Part shown: one piece after another, positions 52,665-60,287 of the stretch
How the letters are laid out: each line of letters opens with the position of its first letter
How positions within the stretch are numbered: the first letter of the stretch is position 1
Source of the DNA: CAVUAF01 sp964460655
Lineage (GTDB): Bacteria > Acidobacteriota > Terriglobia > Terriglobales > Acidobacteriaceae
Assembly (NCBI GenBank): GCA_964460655.1
Contig: CAYWSH010000002.1
Span: forward strand, 1-64,000
DNA length: 64,000 nucleotides
Direction: 5' to 3'
Notes under the pieces: model-generated
What the model saw: only the letters and a program-made list of their open reading frames with translations
What the model was told of the DNA's origin: nothing
Databases searched by the model: none
Translations under genes and position numbers: made by a program

Positions 52665-53166
52665 TCACAAAGGCGGTTCATACGCACCGAGTGAAGTGCC
52701 CGTACCCGGGCGGCTTTTGCCATCCAGATCAGTCGTTGCCCCCGTCGCGTGTCCGCTCGACTTCGCTGCCGCAGGGCTGGCACTCGTGAAATGAAGGTCG
52801 CCGAAACGGGCATTGTCAACGAAGACCGGATCGAGGCTGAGGGAGCTGCTCCAGCCCGCCGGGCACGCGCCGTTGCCGTAGCAATCGGTAAAGCTCATCG
52901 AGACGGGGCCGTAGGGGTTATCGAGGTAGGGCTGGCCCGCGGGTTGGACCGCGAGGTTGTTGTAGCCCACGACATGCACCGCGCTGTAGGCGCCATCATT
53001 GACGACGATGCCCCGTGTGCCGCCATAGCCGATGTTGAACGCACCACTGTCCTGGAACGTGTTGTTGTACAACTCGACCGTACCCGAAGGGCTGCCGGAG
53101 GCAACGGTGGTTCCATTGCTTGCGCACGCAGGCATATTCGCCCCCGCCATCGATCGGCGACGGACC
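52665..53166 (-). pseudogene. Remnant of a beta-helix protein gene (truncated, frameshifted)
   Basis: The C-terminal quarter of a protein like that at 40856. One frame reads GPSPIDGGGEYACVR, then the frame must shift (near 53116-53125, in a run of GC dinucleotides) to continue ASNGTTVASGSPSGTVELYNN and on to TDLDGKSRPGTGTSLGAYE, followed by a stop. The corresponding part of the intact gene is GPSPIDGGGSYSCIRAN through RGAYEL. Everything before GPSPIDGGG is missing. It therefore looks like a decayed partial duplicate, next to its intact relatives. A functional short protein from a start inside the second frame is unlikely. Confidence 0.75.
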
Positions 53167-53406
53167 CTTGCCTGGTTCCAAGTTTTCTCATGATGGGTTA
53201 GCTTTGGGCGAGGTGGCGTTGTCCGGGAGCTTGGGATCACGTGCCGGTTACGACCAGATTGGGGCGCGCAGCACGCGCGGCGAATCCGGCAAAAGGCGCA
53301 CTGGGCGCAGCTTTTCCTCCTAGCGCGTGCGAATTTGGGGCTAGTCGAAAGTAACCGTGGTCATACGGCCCATGCGCCGGGAATAGAATCCGAGGGCGGG
53401 GAGAAC

Positions 53407-54348
53407 ATGAAGATCCTGATCACCGGTGGTGCCGGCTTTATCGCTTCGCATGTGGCCGAGGGTTTTCTCGCCGCGGGACACGATGTTGCCATCGTCGACG
53501 ACCTCTCGACCGGTAAGCGGGAGAACGTCCCTGCGAAAGCCCGGTTCTATCAGCAGGACATCTGCGATACGGCGAAGCTGGACGAGATCATCGCCACCGA
53601 GCGCCCCGAGATCATCGATCATCACGCGGCCCAGATGGACGTGCGGCGCTCGGTCCGCGAGCCGCTGTTCGATGCGCGCGTCAATATCGTCGCCGCGCTT
53701 GCCCTGCTCGAGCTCGCCGTCAAGCACCAGGTCCGCAAGATCGTGTACGCCTCCACCGGCGGCGCCAGCTATGGCGACGTGGACCGCGTCCCGGTTGACG
53801 AGAACTATCCCGCCAATCCCATCTGCCATTACGGCGTCAGCAAGCTCACGCTGGAAAAGTATTTGTTCCTGTATCGCTATCTGTACAAGCTCGATTACAC
53901 CGTGCTGCGTTATCCCAATGTTTACGGGCCGCGGCAGAATCCGCACGGTGAGGCGGGCGTGACGGCGATCTTTGCGCTGCTGATGCTGAGCGGCCAACAG
54001 CCTACGATCTTCGGTGACGGCTCGAAGACACGCGATTACGTCTACGTCGCCGACATCGTGAAGGCCAATCTGGCGGCGCTCGACCGCGCCGGCGGCGAAG
54101 CCATCAATCTTGGCTGGGGCAAGCCGGTCTCTGACTTCCAAGTATTCGACGCGGTCCGTACCGCGACCGGCTATCAGGGTGAACCCAGGTACGCACCCGT
54201 ACGCCCGGGCGAGGTCGAGCACATTGCACTCGACGCCACCAAGGCGAAGCGCCTGCTCGATTGGCAACCGGAGACGCCGTTCGCCGCCGGCATCGGCAAG
54301 ACGGTCGCGCATATCCGCGCCGCGCAAGCCAAGCCCGCTACGGTGTGA
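53407..54348 (+). CDS. UDP-glucose 4-epimerase-like NAD-dependent epimerase
   Basis: A 313-residue extended short-chain dehydrogenase. The NAD motif is ILITGGAGFIASHVAEGFL, the catalytic motif is YGVSKLTLEK (YxxxK), and YASTGGASYGD carries the Ser/Thr region; GPRQNPHGEAGV and FGDGSKTRDYVYV are typical of GalE-like enzymes. It probably interconverts UDP-glucose/UDP-galactose or another UDP-sugar for the polymer. ATG 53407 is chosen because GGGGAGA lies just upstream and the Rossmann motif starts at residue 3. The next gene begins 6 bp later. Confidence 0.85.
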   Translation: MKILITGGAGFIASHVAEGFLAAGHDVAIVDDLSTGKRENVPAKARFYQQDICDTAKLDEIIATERPEIIDHHAAQMDVRRSVREPLFDARVNIVAALALLELAVKHQVRKIVYASTGGASYGDVDRVPVDENYPANPICHYGVSKLTLEKYLFLYRYLYKLDYTVLRYPNVYGPRQNPHGEAGVTAIFALLMLSGQQPTIFGDGSKTRDYVYVADIVKANLAALDRAGGEAINLGWGKPVSDFQVFDAVRTATGYQGEPRYAPVRPGEVEHIALDATKAKRLLDWQPETPFAAGIGKTVAHIRAAQAKPATV

Positions 54349-54354
54349 ACCGCC

Positions 54355-55878
54355 GTGCCAGAGCCACACTCATCATCGTCGAATAACGCTGCGACGTCGC
54401 TCAGCGTCCTCGTTCCCGTTTACAACGAGCAGTTCCTGGTGGCCGCGAGTCTCACGCGGTTGAAGACGCTCGCGGCCTCGTCGCTGCTCGAGCGCATCCA
54501 GGTCATCGTGGTGGACGACTGCTCGCGCGATGAGACGCCCGTCGCGCTCGCCCGCTTCCGCGCGTCCGTCGAAGAGACGCCGTTGCGCAAGGTCGAATGG
54601 GAATTCCATCGCCACGAACGCAATCAGGGCAAAGGCGGCGCCGTCCGCACAGCGATCGAGCGGGCGGAGTGCGAACTTACCGTTATCCACGACGCCGACC
54701 TCGAATATCACCCGGCGGACTTGCTGAAAATGGTCCCACTCTTCCTGGAGGAAGGCGCCGACGCCGTGTTCGGCTCGCGCTTCCTCGCCGGCGAGTTCCG
54801 GCGCACGCTTTTCTTCAAGCACGAGCTCGGCAACAAGCTGCTGACGTTCCTGTGCGACCTGGCGTGCGACCTCAACCTCTCCGACATGGAGACTTGTTAC
54901 AAGATGGTTCGCACCGATCTGTTGCGCTCCATCCCACTCGTCAGCCGCGACTTCCGCATCGAGCCGGAGCTCACCATCAAGCTGGCGAAGCGTGGCGCGC
55001 GCGTGTATGAGGTGCCGATCCGCTACAGCGGCCGCACGTATCAGGAAGGGAAGAAAATCCGCTGGACCGACGGTGTCAAGGCGTTGGGCGCCATCCTGCG
55101 GTTCCGGCTATCCGACCGCATCTTCAAGCCCGATCAGTACGGCTCCGAGCTTTCGCCGCGCCTGGCGCGTGCGCCGCGCTACACCGGTTGGCTGGCTGAT
55201 GTCGTACGTCCGCATCTTGGCCAGCATGTGCTCGAGCTCGGCGCGGGCGTCGGGCATCTGACGCTCTCGCTGGTCCCGCGCACCGAGTACTGCGTCGCCG
55301 ATCCGAATCCGCTGTTCGTGCGCGAGCTGCGCAAACTCGATGACACGCGCCCGTACCTGCGCGCCGAGCAGCTCGATCCCGCCGCCGTGCAGCAGATCGC
55401 GCCGCCGGGATCGTTCGATACGGTCCTGTTGCAGAACGTGCTCGAGCACGTAGAAGACGATGCGGCAGTGATGCAGCGTGTGTTCGCTGTGCTGCAGCCC
55501 GGTGGGCGCACCGTCGTGCTCCTGCCGAAAGGGAAGCACCTTTTCGGTTCGCTCGATCGCGTCCTCGGCCATCGTCGGCGCTACACGCGCGCCGACGTGG
55601 CACGACTGGCGGGAGCTGCTGGATTCCGCGTGTTGAGCATTCGCGGCTTCAATCGCACGGGCTCGCTCGGTTGGTGGACGAACGCGCGCCTGCTCCGCCG
55701 CAAGACCTTCGGTCTGCTGCAGATCAAGCTGCTGAACCTGCTCGTGCCGTTGTTGCGGCGGCTGGAGTGGTTGCCGCTTCCGCCTTTGACGCTCTTGGCT
55801 GTGCTGGAGAAGCCGGTCGGTTCAGCGAAGCCTGCGGAGACGGTGCAACCCGCTACGACTGGTTCTCTGTTCGGGTGA
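54355..55878 (+). CDS. Glycosyltransferase family 2 fused to a SAM-dependent methyltransferase
   Basis: A 507-residue two-domain protein. Residues about 15-240 are a dolichol-phosphate-mannose-synthase-like GT2 (SVLVPVYNEQFLVAASL, VVDDCSRDETPV, VIHDADLEYHPADL, MVRTDLLRSIPLVSRDF). Residues about 275-470 are a class I methyltransferase (HVLELGAGVGHLTLSL near residue 290, LLQNVLEHVEDDAAVM, LQPGGRTVVLLPKG). It could make a polyprenyl-phosphate sugar and methylate it or its product. The start is GTG at 54355, 6 bp after the epimerase stop. It converges on the rfb operon. Confidence 0.82.
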   Translation: MPEPHSSSSNNAATSLSVLVPVYNEQFLVAASLTRLKTLAASSLLERIQVIVVDDCSRDETPVALARFRASVEETPLRKVEWEFHRHERNQGKGGAVRTAIERAECELTVIHDADLEYHPADLLKMVPLFLEEGADAVFGSRFLAGEFRRTLFFKHELGNKLLTFLCDLACDLNLSDMETCYKMVRTDLLRSIPLVSRDFRIEPELTIKLAKRGARVYEVPIRYSGRTYQEGKKIRWTDGVKALGAILRFRLSDRIFKPDQYGSELSPRLARAPRYTGWLADVVRPHLGQHVLELGAGVGHLTLSLVPRTEYCVADPNPLFVRELRKLDDTRPYLRAEQLDPAAVQQIAPPGSFDTVLLQNVLEHVEDDAAVMQRVFAVLQPGGRTVVLLPKGKHLFGSLDRVLGHRRRYTRADVARLAGAAGFRVLSIRGFNRTGSLGWWTNARLLRRKTFGLLQIKLLNLLVPLLRRLEWLPLPPLTLLAVLEKPVGSAKPAETVQPATTGSLFG

Positions 55879-55882
55879 TCTT

Positions 55883-56905
55883 CTAGGCTCTCGATGACAA
55901 CGTCTGCTCGCGCCGCGTGTAGTGCCGTTCGTAGTAGGCGCGGTACTCGCCACCGCGCGCCTCCGCCAGCCACTCTGCGTTCTCGCGATACCACGCGATC
56001 GTGGTCGCCAGGCCTTCGCCGAACGAGATGCGCGGAGTCCAGCCCAGTTCCGCTTTGATCTTGCCGCAATCGAGCGCGTACCGGCGGTCGTGTCGCGGGC
56101 GGTCGGCGACCGATTCGATCAGCGATTCGGGGCGGTCGACGGCGCGCGCAATGTATTGCGCGACTTCGCGGTTCGTGATCTCGGCTCCGCCGCCCACGTT
56201 GTAGGCCTCGCCCGTGCGTCCTTGCTCGAGCAACAGCAGGAGCGCGCGGCAGCAATCCTCTACGTGCAGCCAGTCGCGCACTTGCAGGCCATCGCCATAG
56301 AGCGGCAAGGGCTGGCCGTCGAGCGCCTGCGCGATCATCAGCGGGATGAATTTCTCGGGAAACTGATACGGCCCGTAATTATTCGAACAGCGTGCGATCA
56401 CGGCAGGGAAGCCATGGGTTGCCACAAACTCGTGCACCAACCGGTCAGCCTCTGCCTTGCTCTGCGCATAGGGGCTGGTGGGCGCGAAGGGCGCGCGTTC
56501 ATCCGCGCGTCCCGCGGCGATCGGGCCGTAGATCTCGTCGGTGCTCACGTGCAGGAAGCGTTGCACACCGCAGCGCTGCGCCACCGCCAGCAGATTGCTC
56601 GTGCCTTCCAGGTTAGTGCGGAAGAATGGCTCGTCATCTTCGAGGCTGCGGTCCACGTGCGTCTCGGCCGCGAGGTGGGCCACGGCATCGCATTCGCCCA
56701 GGACGTCGCCGATCGCCGCGTCGCAGATATCGAGGCGCACGAAGCGAAAACGCTCGTCAGTGCGGCAAGGGTCGAGATTGCGCAGGTTGCCCGCGTACGT
56801 CAGCTTGTCGATGACGGTGACGCGCCAGCCCGTGCGCTCGCGCAGGACGTGCTGTACGAAGTTGGCGCCGATGAAACCTGCGCCCCCCGTTACGGCCAGC
56901 CTCAT
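55883..56905 (-). CDS. rfbB: dTDP-glucose 4,6-dehydratase
   Basis: A 340-residue enzyme making dTDP-4-dehydro-6-deoxyglucose. It has RLAVTGGAGFIGANFVQHVL (NAD), the catalytic HVSTDEIYG with adjacent Asp/Glu, YAQSKAEADRLV (YxxxK), and RCSNNYGPYQFPEKFIPLMI. All family hallmarks are present. ATG 56905 overlaps the rfbA stop (ATGA). Last gene of the C-D-A-B ordered rhamnose operon on the minus strand. Confidence 0.93.
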   Translation of the reverse strand: MRLAVTGGAGFIGANFVQHVLRERTGWRVTVIDKLTYAGNLRNLDPCRTDERFRFVRLDICDAAIGDVLGECDAVAHLAAETHVDRSLEDDEPFFRTNLEGTSNLLAVAQRCGVQRFLHVSTDEIYGPIAAGRADERAPFAPTSPYAQSKAEADRLVHEFVATHGFPAVIARCSNNYGPYQFPEKFIPLMIAQALDGQPLPLYGDGLQVRDWLHVEDCCRALLLLLEQGRTGEAYNVGGGAEITNREVAQYIARAVDRPESLIESVADRPRHDRRYALDCGKIKAELGWTPRISFGEGLATTIAWYRENAEWLAEARGGEYRAYYERHYTRREQTLSSRA

Positions 56906-57666
56906 CGGCCGATCTCCGCCGCTGCCTGCAGCGACGCGGCGAACTGCGCCTCGCGCTTGGCGCGCACCAGCGTCGAGGCGCGATACAGCGATTCGAATGT
57001 GCCGGCGTCGCTCCACCAGCCTTCCAGGATGCTGTGCTCCAGGTTGCCTTCGGCGAGGTACGAGTTGTTCACGTCGGTGATCTCGTACTCCTGCCGTCCG
57101 GAAGGTTTCAGCGCGCGGATCCGGCTGAACACGCTGGCGTCGTAGAAGTACACGCCGACCACGGCATAGGGCGACGCCGGTTTCGTCGGTTTTTCCTCTA
57201 TCCGCACCAGCCGGTCGCGGCTGAAGACCGGCACTCCGAAGCGCTGCGGATCGGGCACCTCTTTGAGCAAGATGCGCGCGCCGGCTTCCTGCTGCTCGAA
57301 TGCCGCCTTCGGTTCGCGGATGCTGCCCTCGAGGATGTTGTCCCCGAGTGCGACGCAGATCTTTTCGCCGCGCGCGAAATACTCTGCCAGGCGCAGCGCG
57401 TCGGCGATGCCCGCCTCGCCCTCCTGATACGCGAAGTCGAGTTGCTGCAGGCCAAAGTCTTTGCCGTTGCGCAGCAGGCGCAGGAAGTCGCCGGCGTTGT
57501 TGCCGCCGGTGACGATCAGGATGTCGCGAATGCCCGCCTCGACCAGCGTTTCCAGCGGGTAGTAGATCATCGGCCGGTCATAGACCGGCAGCAGGTGCTT
57601 GTTGGTGACTCGCGTCAGCGGATACAAGCGCGAACCCGTGCCGCCTGCGAGGATGACGCCCCTCAT
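56902..57666 (-). CDS. rfbA: Glucose-1-phosphate thymidylyltransferase
   Basis: A 254-residue nucleotidyltransferase that makes dTDP-glucose. RGVILAGGTGSRLYPLTRVTNKHLLPVYDRPMIYYPL is the textbook N-terminus; FAYQEGEAGIADAL, VALGDNILEG, GVYFYDASVF and YEITDVNNSYL follow. It is shorter than the roughly 290-residue enterobacterial form, matching the short version found in many other bacteria. It overlaps rfbD upstream by 4 bp and rfbB downstream by 4 bp. Confidence 0.92.
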   Translation of the reverse strand: MRGVILAGGTGSRLYPLTRVTNKHLLPVYDRPMIYYPLETLVEAGIRDILIVTGGNNAGDFLRLLRNGKDFGLQQLDFAYQEGEAGIADALRLAEYFARGEKICVALGDNILEGSIREPKAAFEQQEAGARILLKEVPDPQRFGVPVFSRDRLVRIEEKPTKPASPYAVVGVYFYDASVFSRIRALKPSGRQEYEITDVNNSYLAEGNLEHSILEGWWSDAGTFESLYRASTLVRAKREAQFAASLQAAAEIGR

Positions 57667-58541
57667 GCGGTCACCTTCGCGCGCTGCGGCGCTTCATGCT
57701 GCACCAGCGCGACGTACTCGCGCAGCGCTTCCTGCCAGGGCCGCATGCGGATGCCGAGCTGCTCGATCGACCGCAGCGAGAGCACCGAATTGCGCGGCCG
57801 CGGCGCCTTCCACGGTAGATCGGCCATGCGCTGCGGAACCACGCGCACGTCTTCGATGCCGGCGGCGCGCAGCGTCTCGACCGCAATGTCGTACCACGAT
57901 GCTTTGCCGGCGTTGGTCACGTGCAACACTCCGGGCGCGCCCGCATCGATCAGTTTCATCAACGTGGCAGCGGCATCAGGAGCGAAGGTCGGGGTGGAGA
58001 ATTTGTCGGCGATAGCCGGTATCTCAGGTTGTGTGGTCGCTTGCGCGAGCACACGGTCGGGGAACGCCTTTGGCTTCGAGTGCTGCCCGAAGACCCAAGC
58101 CACGCGCACCACCATCGCGTCCTGCAGCGTCGCGAGCACGCGGTCTTCACCTTCGGACTTTGTCCGCGGATATTGCGCCAGCGGCCGCTTCACGTCGTCG
58201 ACCTCGTAGGACGTGTCTTTTTCGCCGTCAAAAACGTAATCAGTCGAAATGTGCACCAGCCGTGAGCCTTGTTCACCACACGCGCGCGCCACGTTTTCCG
58301 CGCCGAGCGCGTTCACCGCGAAAGCCGTCTCCGGATCGCGCTCGCACGCCTCCACGTCGGTCACGGCTGCTGTCAACACCGTGACTTCCGGTCTCACTCG
58401 TGCCAGGAGAGTGCGCACCGCCGCAGCGTCGCGGATATCGCAATCGCGCGAGCCGGTACCGGTGACCTCGTGCCCGGGTGACCACGTACGCACCAGGTTA
58501 CCGCCGAGCAAACCAGTCGCGCCGATGACAAGGATGCGCAT
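57663..58541 (-). CDS. rfbD: dTDP-4-dehydrorhamnose reductase
   Basis: A 292-residue short-chain reductase, last step of dTDP-L-rhamnose synthesis. MRILVIGATGLLGGNLVRTW is the nucleotide motif; TAAVTDVEACERDPETAFAVNA and HISTDYVFDGEK are diagnostic of RmlD; the catalytic Tyr/Lys lie in QYPRTKSEGE. Its stop overlaps the rfbA start by 4 bp. Confidence 0.9.
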   Translation of the reverse strand: MRILVIGATGLLGGNLVRTWSPGHEVTGTGSRDCDIRDAAAVRTLLARVRPEVTVLTAAVTDVEACERDPETAFAVNALGAENVARACGEQGSRLVHISTDYVFDGEKDTSYEVDDVKRPLAQYPRTKSEGEDRVLATLQDAMVVRVAWVFGQHSKPKAFPDRVLAQATTQPEIPAIADKFSTPTFAPDAAATLMKLIDAGAPGVLHVTNAGKASWYDIAVETLRAAGIEDVRVVPQRMADLPWKAPRPRNSVLSLRSIEQLGIRMRPWQEALREYVALVQHEAPQRAKVTA

Positions 58542-58593
58542 AGGCGAACCGCCATGATACCCGGAAACCAGCCAGAATCGCGGCTTTCGCGAG

Positions 58594-59151
58594 CTACACC
58601 TGCGGCAGATCCGTCGCCTTGATCTCCCGCAAGCGCGGCTGCTTGCGGTCCTTCGGGCTGAGCAGCGGCGTCGTCACGGGCCAGACGATGCCGACATCGG
58701 GATCGTCCCACGCGAGCCCGAGTTGGTCGCTGGGGTCGTAGAAGCGCGTCGTTTTGTAAATGACGTCGGCCTCGTCGCTCAGCACGCAGAAGCCGTGCGC
58801 GAAGCCGGCAGGTACATAGATCTGTGCCGGTCGCTGGCCGCAAAGGTTGACGCCAGTCCATTTTCCGAACGTGGGCGAGCCGGTCCGGACATCCACCGCA
58901 ACGTCAAACACCTCGCCGCGCAGCACGCAGAACAACTTCGCCTGCGGGTGGCGCGCCTGATAGTGCAGACCGCGGAGCGTGTGCCGAACCGAGTGCGAGT
59001 GGTTGTCCTGTACGAAGCCATCCGGGATCCCCAACTCGGCGAAGCGTTCTTTCTGGTAGCTCTCCAGCAGGAAGCCGCGTTCGTCGCTCATGACGTCGAG
59101 TTCGATGAGGCAGAAACCAGGCAGGTCGAGATCGATTCGGCGCACGCACAA
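58594..59151 (-). CDS. rfbC: dTDP-4-dehydrorhamnose 3,5-epimerase
   Basis: A 185-residue cupin-fold epimerase. Diagnostic parts: DERGFLLESYQKERF, HSVRHTLRGLHYQ with the catalytic His, IYVPAGFAHGFCVLSDEADV, and DPDVGIVWP. First gene of the rhamnose operon. The start is read as TTG at 59151 because GAGG lies 5 nt upstream; GTG at 59145 is an alternative. It is divergent from the GIY-YIG gene with 73 bp between. Confidence 0.91.
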   Translation of the reverse strand: MCVRRIDLDLPGFCLIELDVMSDERGFLLESYQKERFAELGIPDGFVQDNHSHSVRHTLRGLHYQARHPQAKLFCVLRGEVFDVAVDVRTGSPTFGKWTGVNLCGQRPAQIYVPAGFAHGFCVLSDEADVIYKTTRFYDPSDQLGLAWDDPDVGIVWPVTTPLLSPKDRKQPRLREIKATDLPQV

Positions 59152-59224
59152 GAGTACCTCAGCCGCCTACTTGTTCAATTCCCTATTGCCACTGAGTTAC
59201 TATGCGCAACCTGGGAATCGAGAG

Positions 59225-60175
59225 ATGGCGAAGCCTTACACGATTAGGATCTTTATTGCTGACGGCGATCCCGATGGTCTCAAGGTCGTGGATCAAATGA
59301 ATTGGACGGGCAAGGCACTTGCCTTTCCCCGCCACAAGTGGCCGGACGTTCGTAACCGCAAGGAGTTCTGGAGCGCCGGTGCGGCAGTTTATGTTCTGTT
59401 GGGTTACGCAGCAGACGAAGATCCAGTGCCGCGCATTTATGTGGGCCAGGGAGATGTTGTTGGCGATCGACTCGACGAACATATTAAGAACAAGAAATTC
59501 TGGGAGCGAGGCGTTGTTTTCGTCTCTACAAATTCAGGACTTAATAAGGCCCACACAACTTGGCTCGAACATGCGCTTGTGAAACGTGCAGTTCAGGCAA
59601 ACGGTTGCTTACTGGACAACGCGACTGAACCGAAGGAGCCCCCACTTAGCGAGCCAGAGCGGGCCGACACGGAAGCGTTCTTTGCGGAAGTTCTGCGGAT
59701 CTTACCCGTACTTGGAATTCACGCCTTCGAGATTTCATCCAAGCCTGTATCTATTAATGCTGAGGCGACGAAACCCAGTCCCCAGCCGGCGGCCTCCGAC
59801 GAAATTGATACGGTTGTTGTTCCCGCTTACGAGGAGGGTTTTAAGAAGGTCTTCCTCGGCCAAAACTGCTGGTACGAGATTCGAATCGCTTCAGAGAGGC
59901 TGGACAAGATCAAGTACATCGCCGCATATCAGACGTGGCCGGTTTGCTCGATAACGCACTTTGCTTCTGTACATCACATTGAGCCATACGGTGATTCCGG
60001 GAAGTACAAGCTCGTCTTCGCTGAGCCTGCGCAACCCTTGCCGTCTCCTGTCCCCTTTGGCGACGCGCCACAAGGATCGATGCAGGGAATTCGCTACACG
60101 ACGCTTAAGCGACTAAAGGCTGCGAAGCAGGTTACGGATCTGAGCGCTAAGTCCGTTGCGACTACGGCGAACTGA
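59225..60175 (+). CDS. GIY-YIG nuclease-family protein of unknown role
   Basis: A 316-residue protein. Residues about 45-135 look like a GIY-YIG domain: AAVYVLLGYAADEDPVPRIYVGQGD is the paired VYVLLG / IYVGQ strand motif, followed by GDRLDEH and WLEHALV with a Glu in the metal position. The C-terminal 180 residues are unrecognised and contain IKYIAAYQTWP and FASVHHIEPY. ATG 59225 is chosen because the GIY-YIG-like fold starts soon after; a longer frame from 59090 covers the rfbC start. The codon and base make-up is visibly less GC-rich than the flanking sugar genes, so horizontal entry is plausible. It has no evident link to polysaccharide synthesis. Neighbouring cargo or a DNA-processing/defence role are both possible. 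Confidence 0.65.
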   Translation: MAKPYTIRIFIADGDPDGLKVVDQMNWTGKALAFPRHKWPDVRNRKEFWSAGAAVYVLLGYAADEDPVPRIYVGQGDVVGDRLDEHIKNKKFWERGVVFVSTNSGLNKAHTTWLEHALVKRAVQANGCLLDNATEPKEPPLSEPERADTEAFFAEVLRILPVLGIHAFEISSKPVSINAEATKPSPQPAASDEIDTVVVPAYEEGFKKVFLGQNCWYEIRIASERLDKIKYIAAYQTWPVCSITHFASVHHIEPYGDSGKYKLVFAEPAQPLPSPVPFGDAPQGSMQGIRYTTLKRLKAAKQVTDLSAKSVATTAN

Positions 60176-60243
60176 GTGCGCCCTCATCAACAGAAGCAGT
60201 TTAGGGTGCACGCCTTACGCGGAAACCCGCTCAGAATCAACGG

Positions 60244-60258
60244 TTTTGATGCTATGAT
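60244..60258 (+). promoter_or_regulatory. TTTTGATGCTA element / extended -10 promoter candidate
   Basis: The same 15 bases as at 25644-25658, here 29 nt before the ATG of the UDP-sugar dehydrogenase gene. TG-C-TATGAT fits an extended -10 box. Confidence 0.5.
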
Positions 60259-60287
60259 ATCAGCGCAACACTTCCACGAAAAACCTC

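Noticed and set aside
59090..59224. N-terminal extension of the GIY-YIG protein
   Set aside because: It would overlap the rfbC start region and is not similar to the fold; ATG 59225 fits better.
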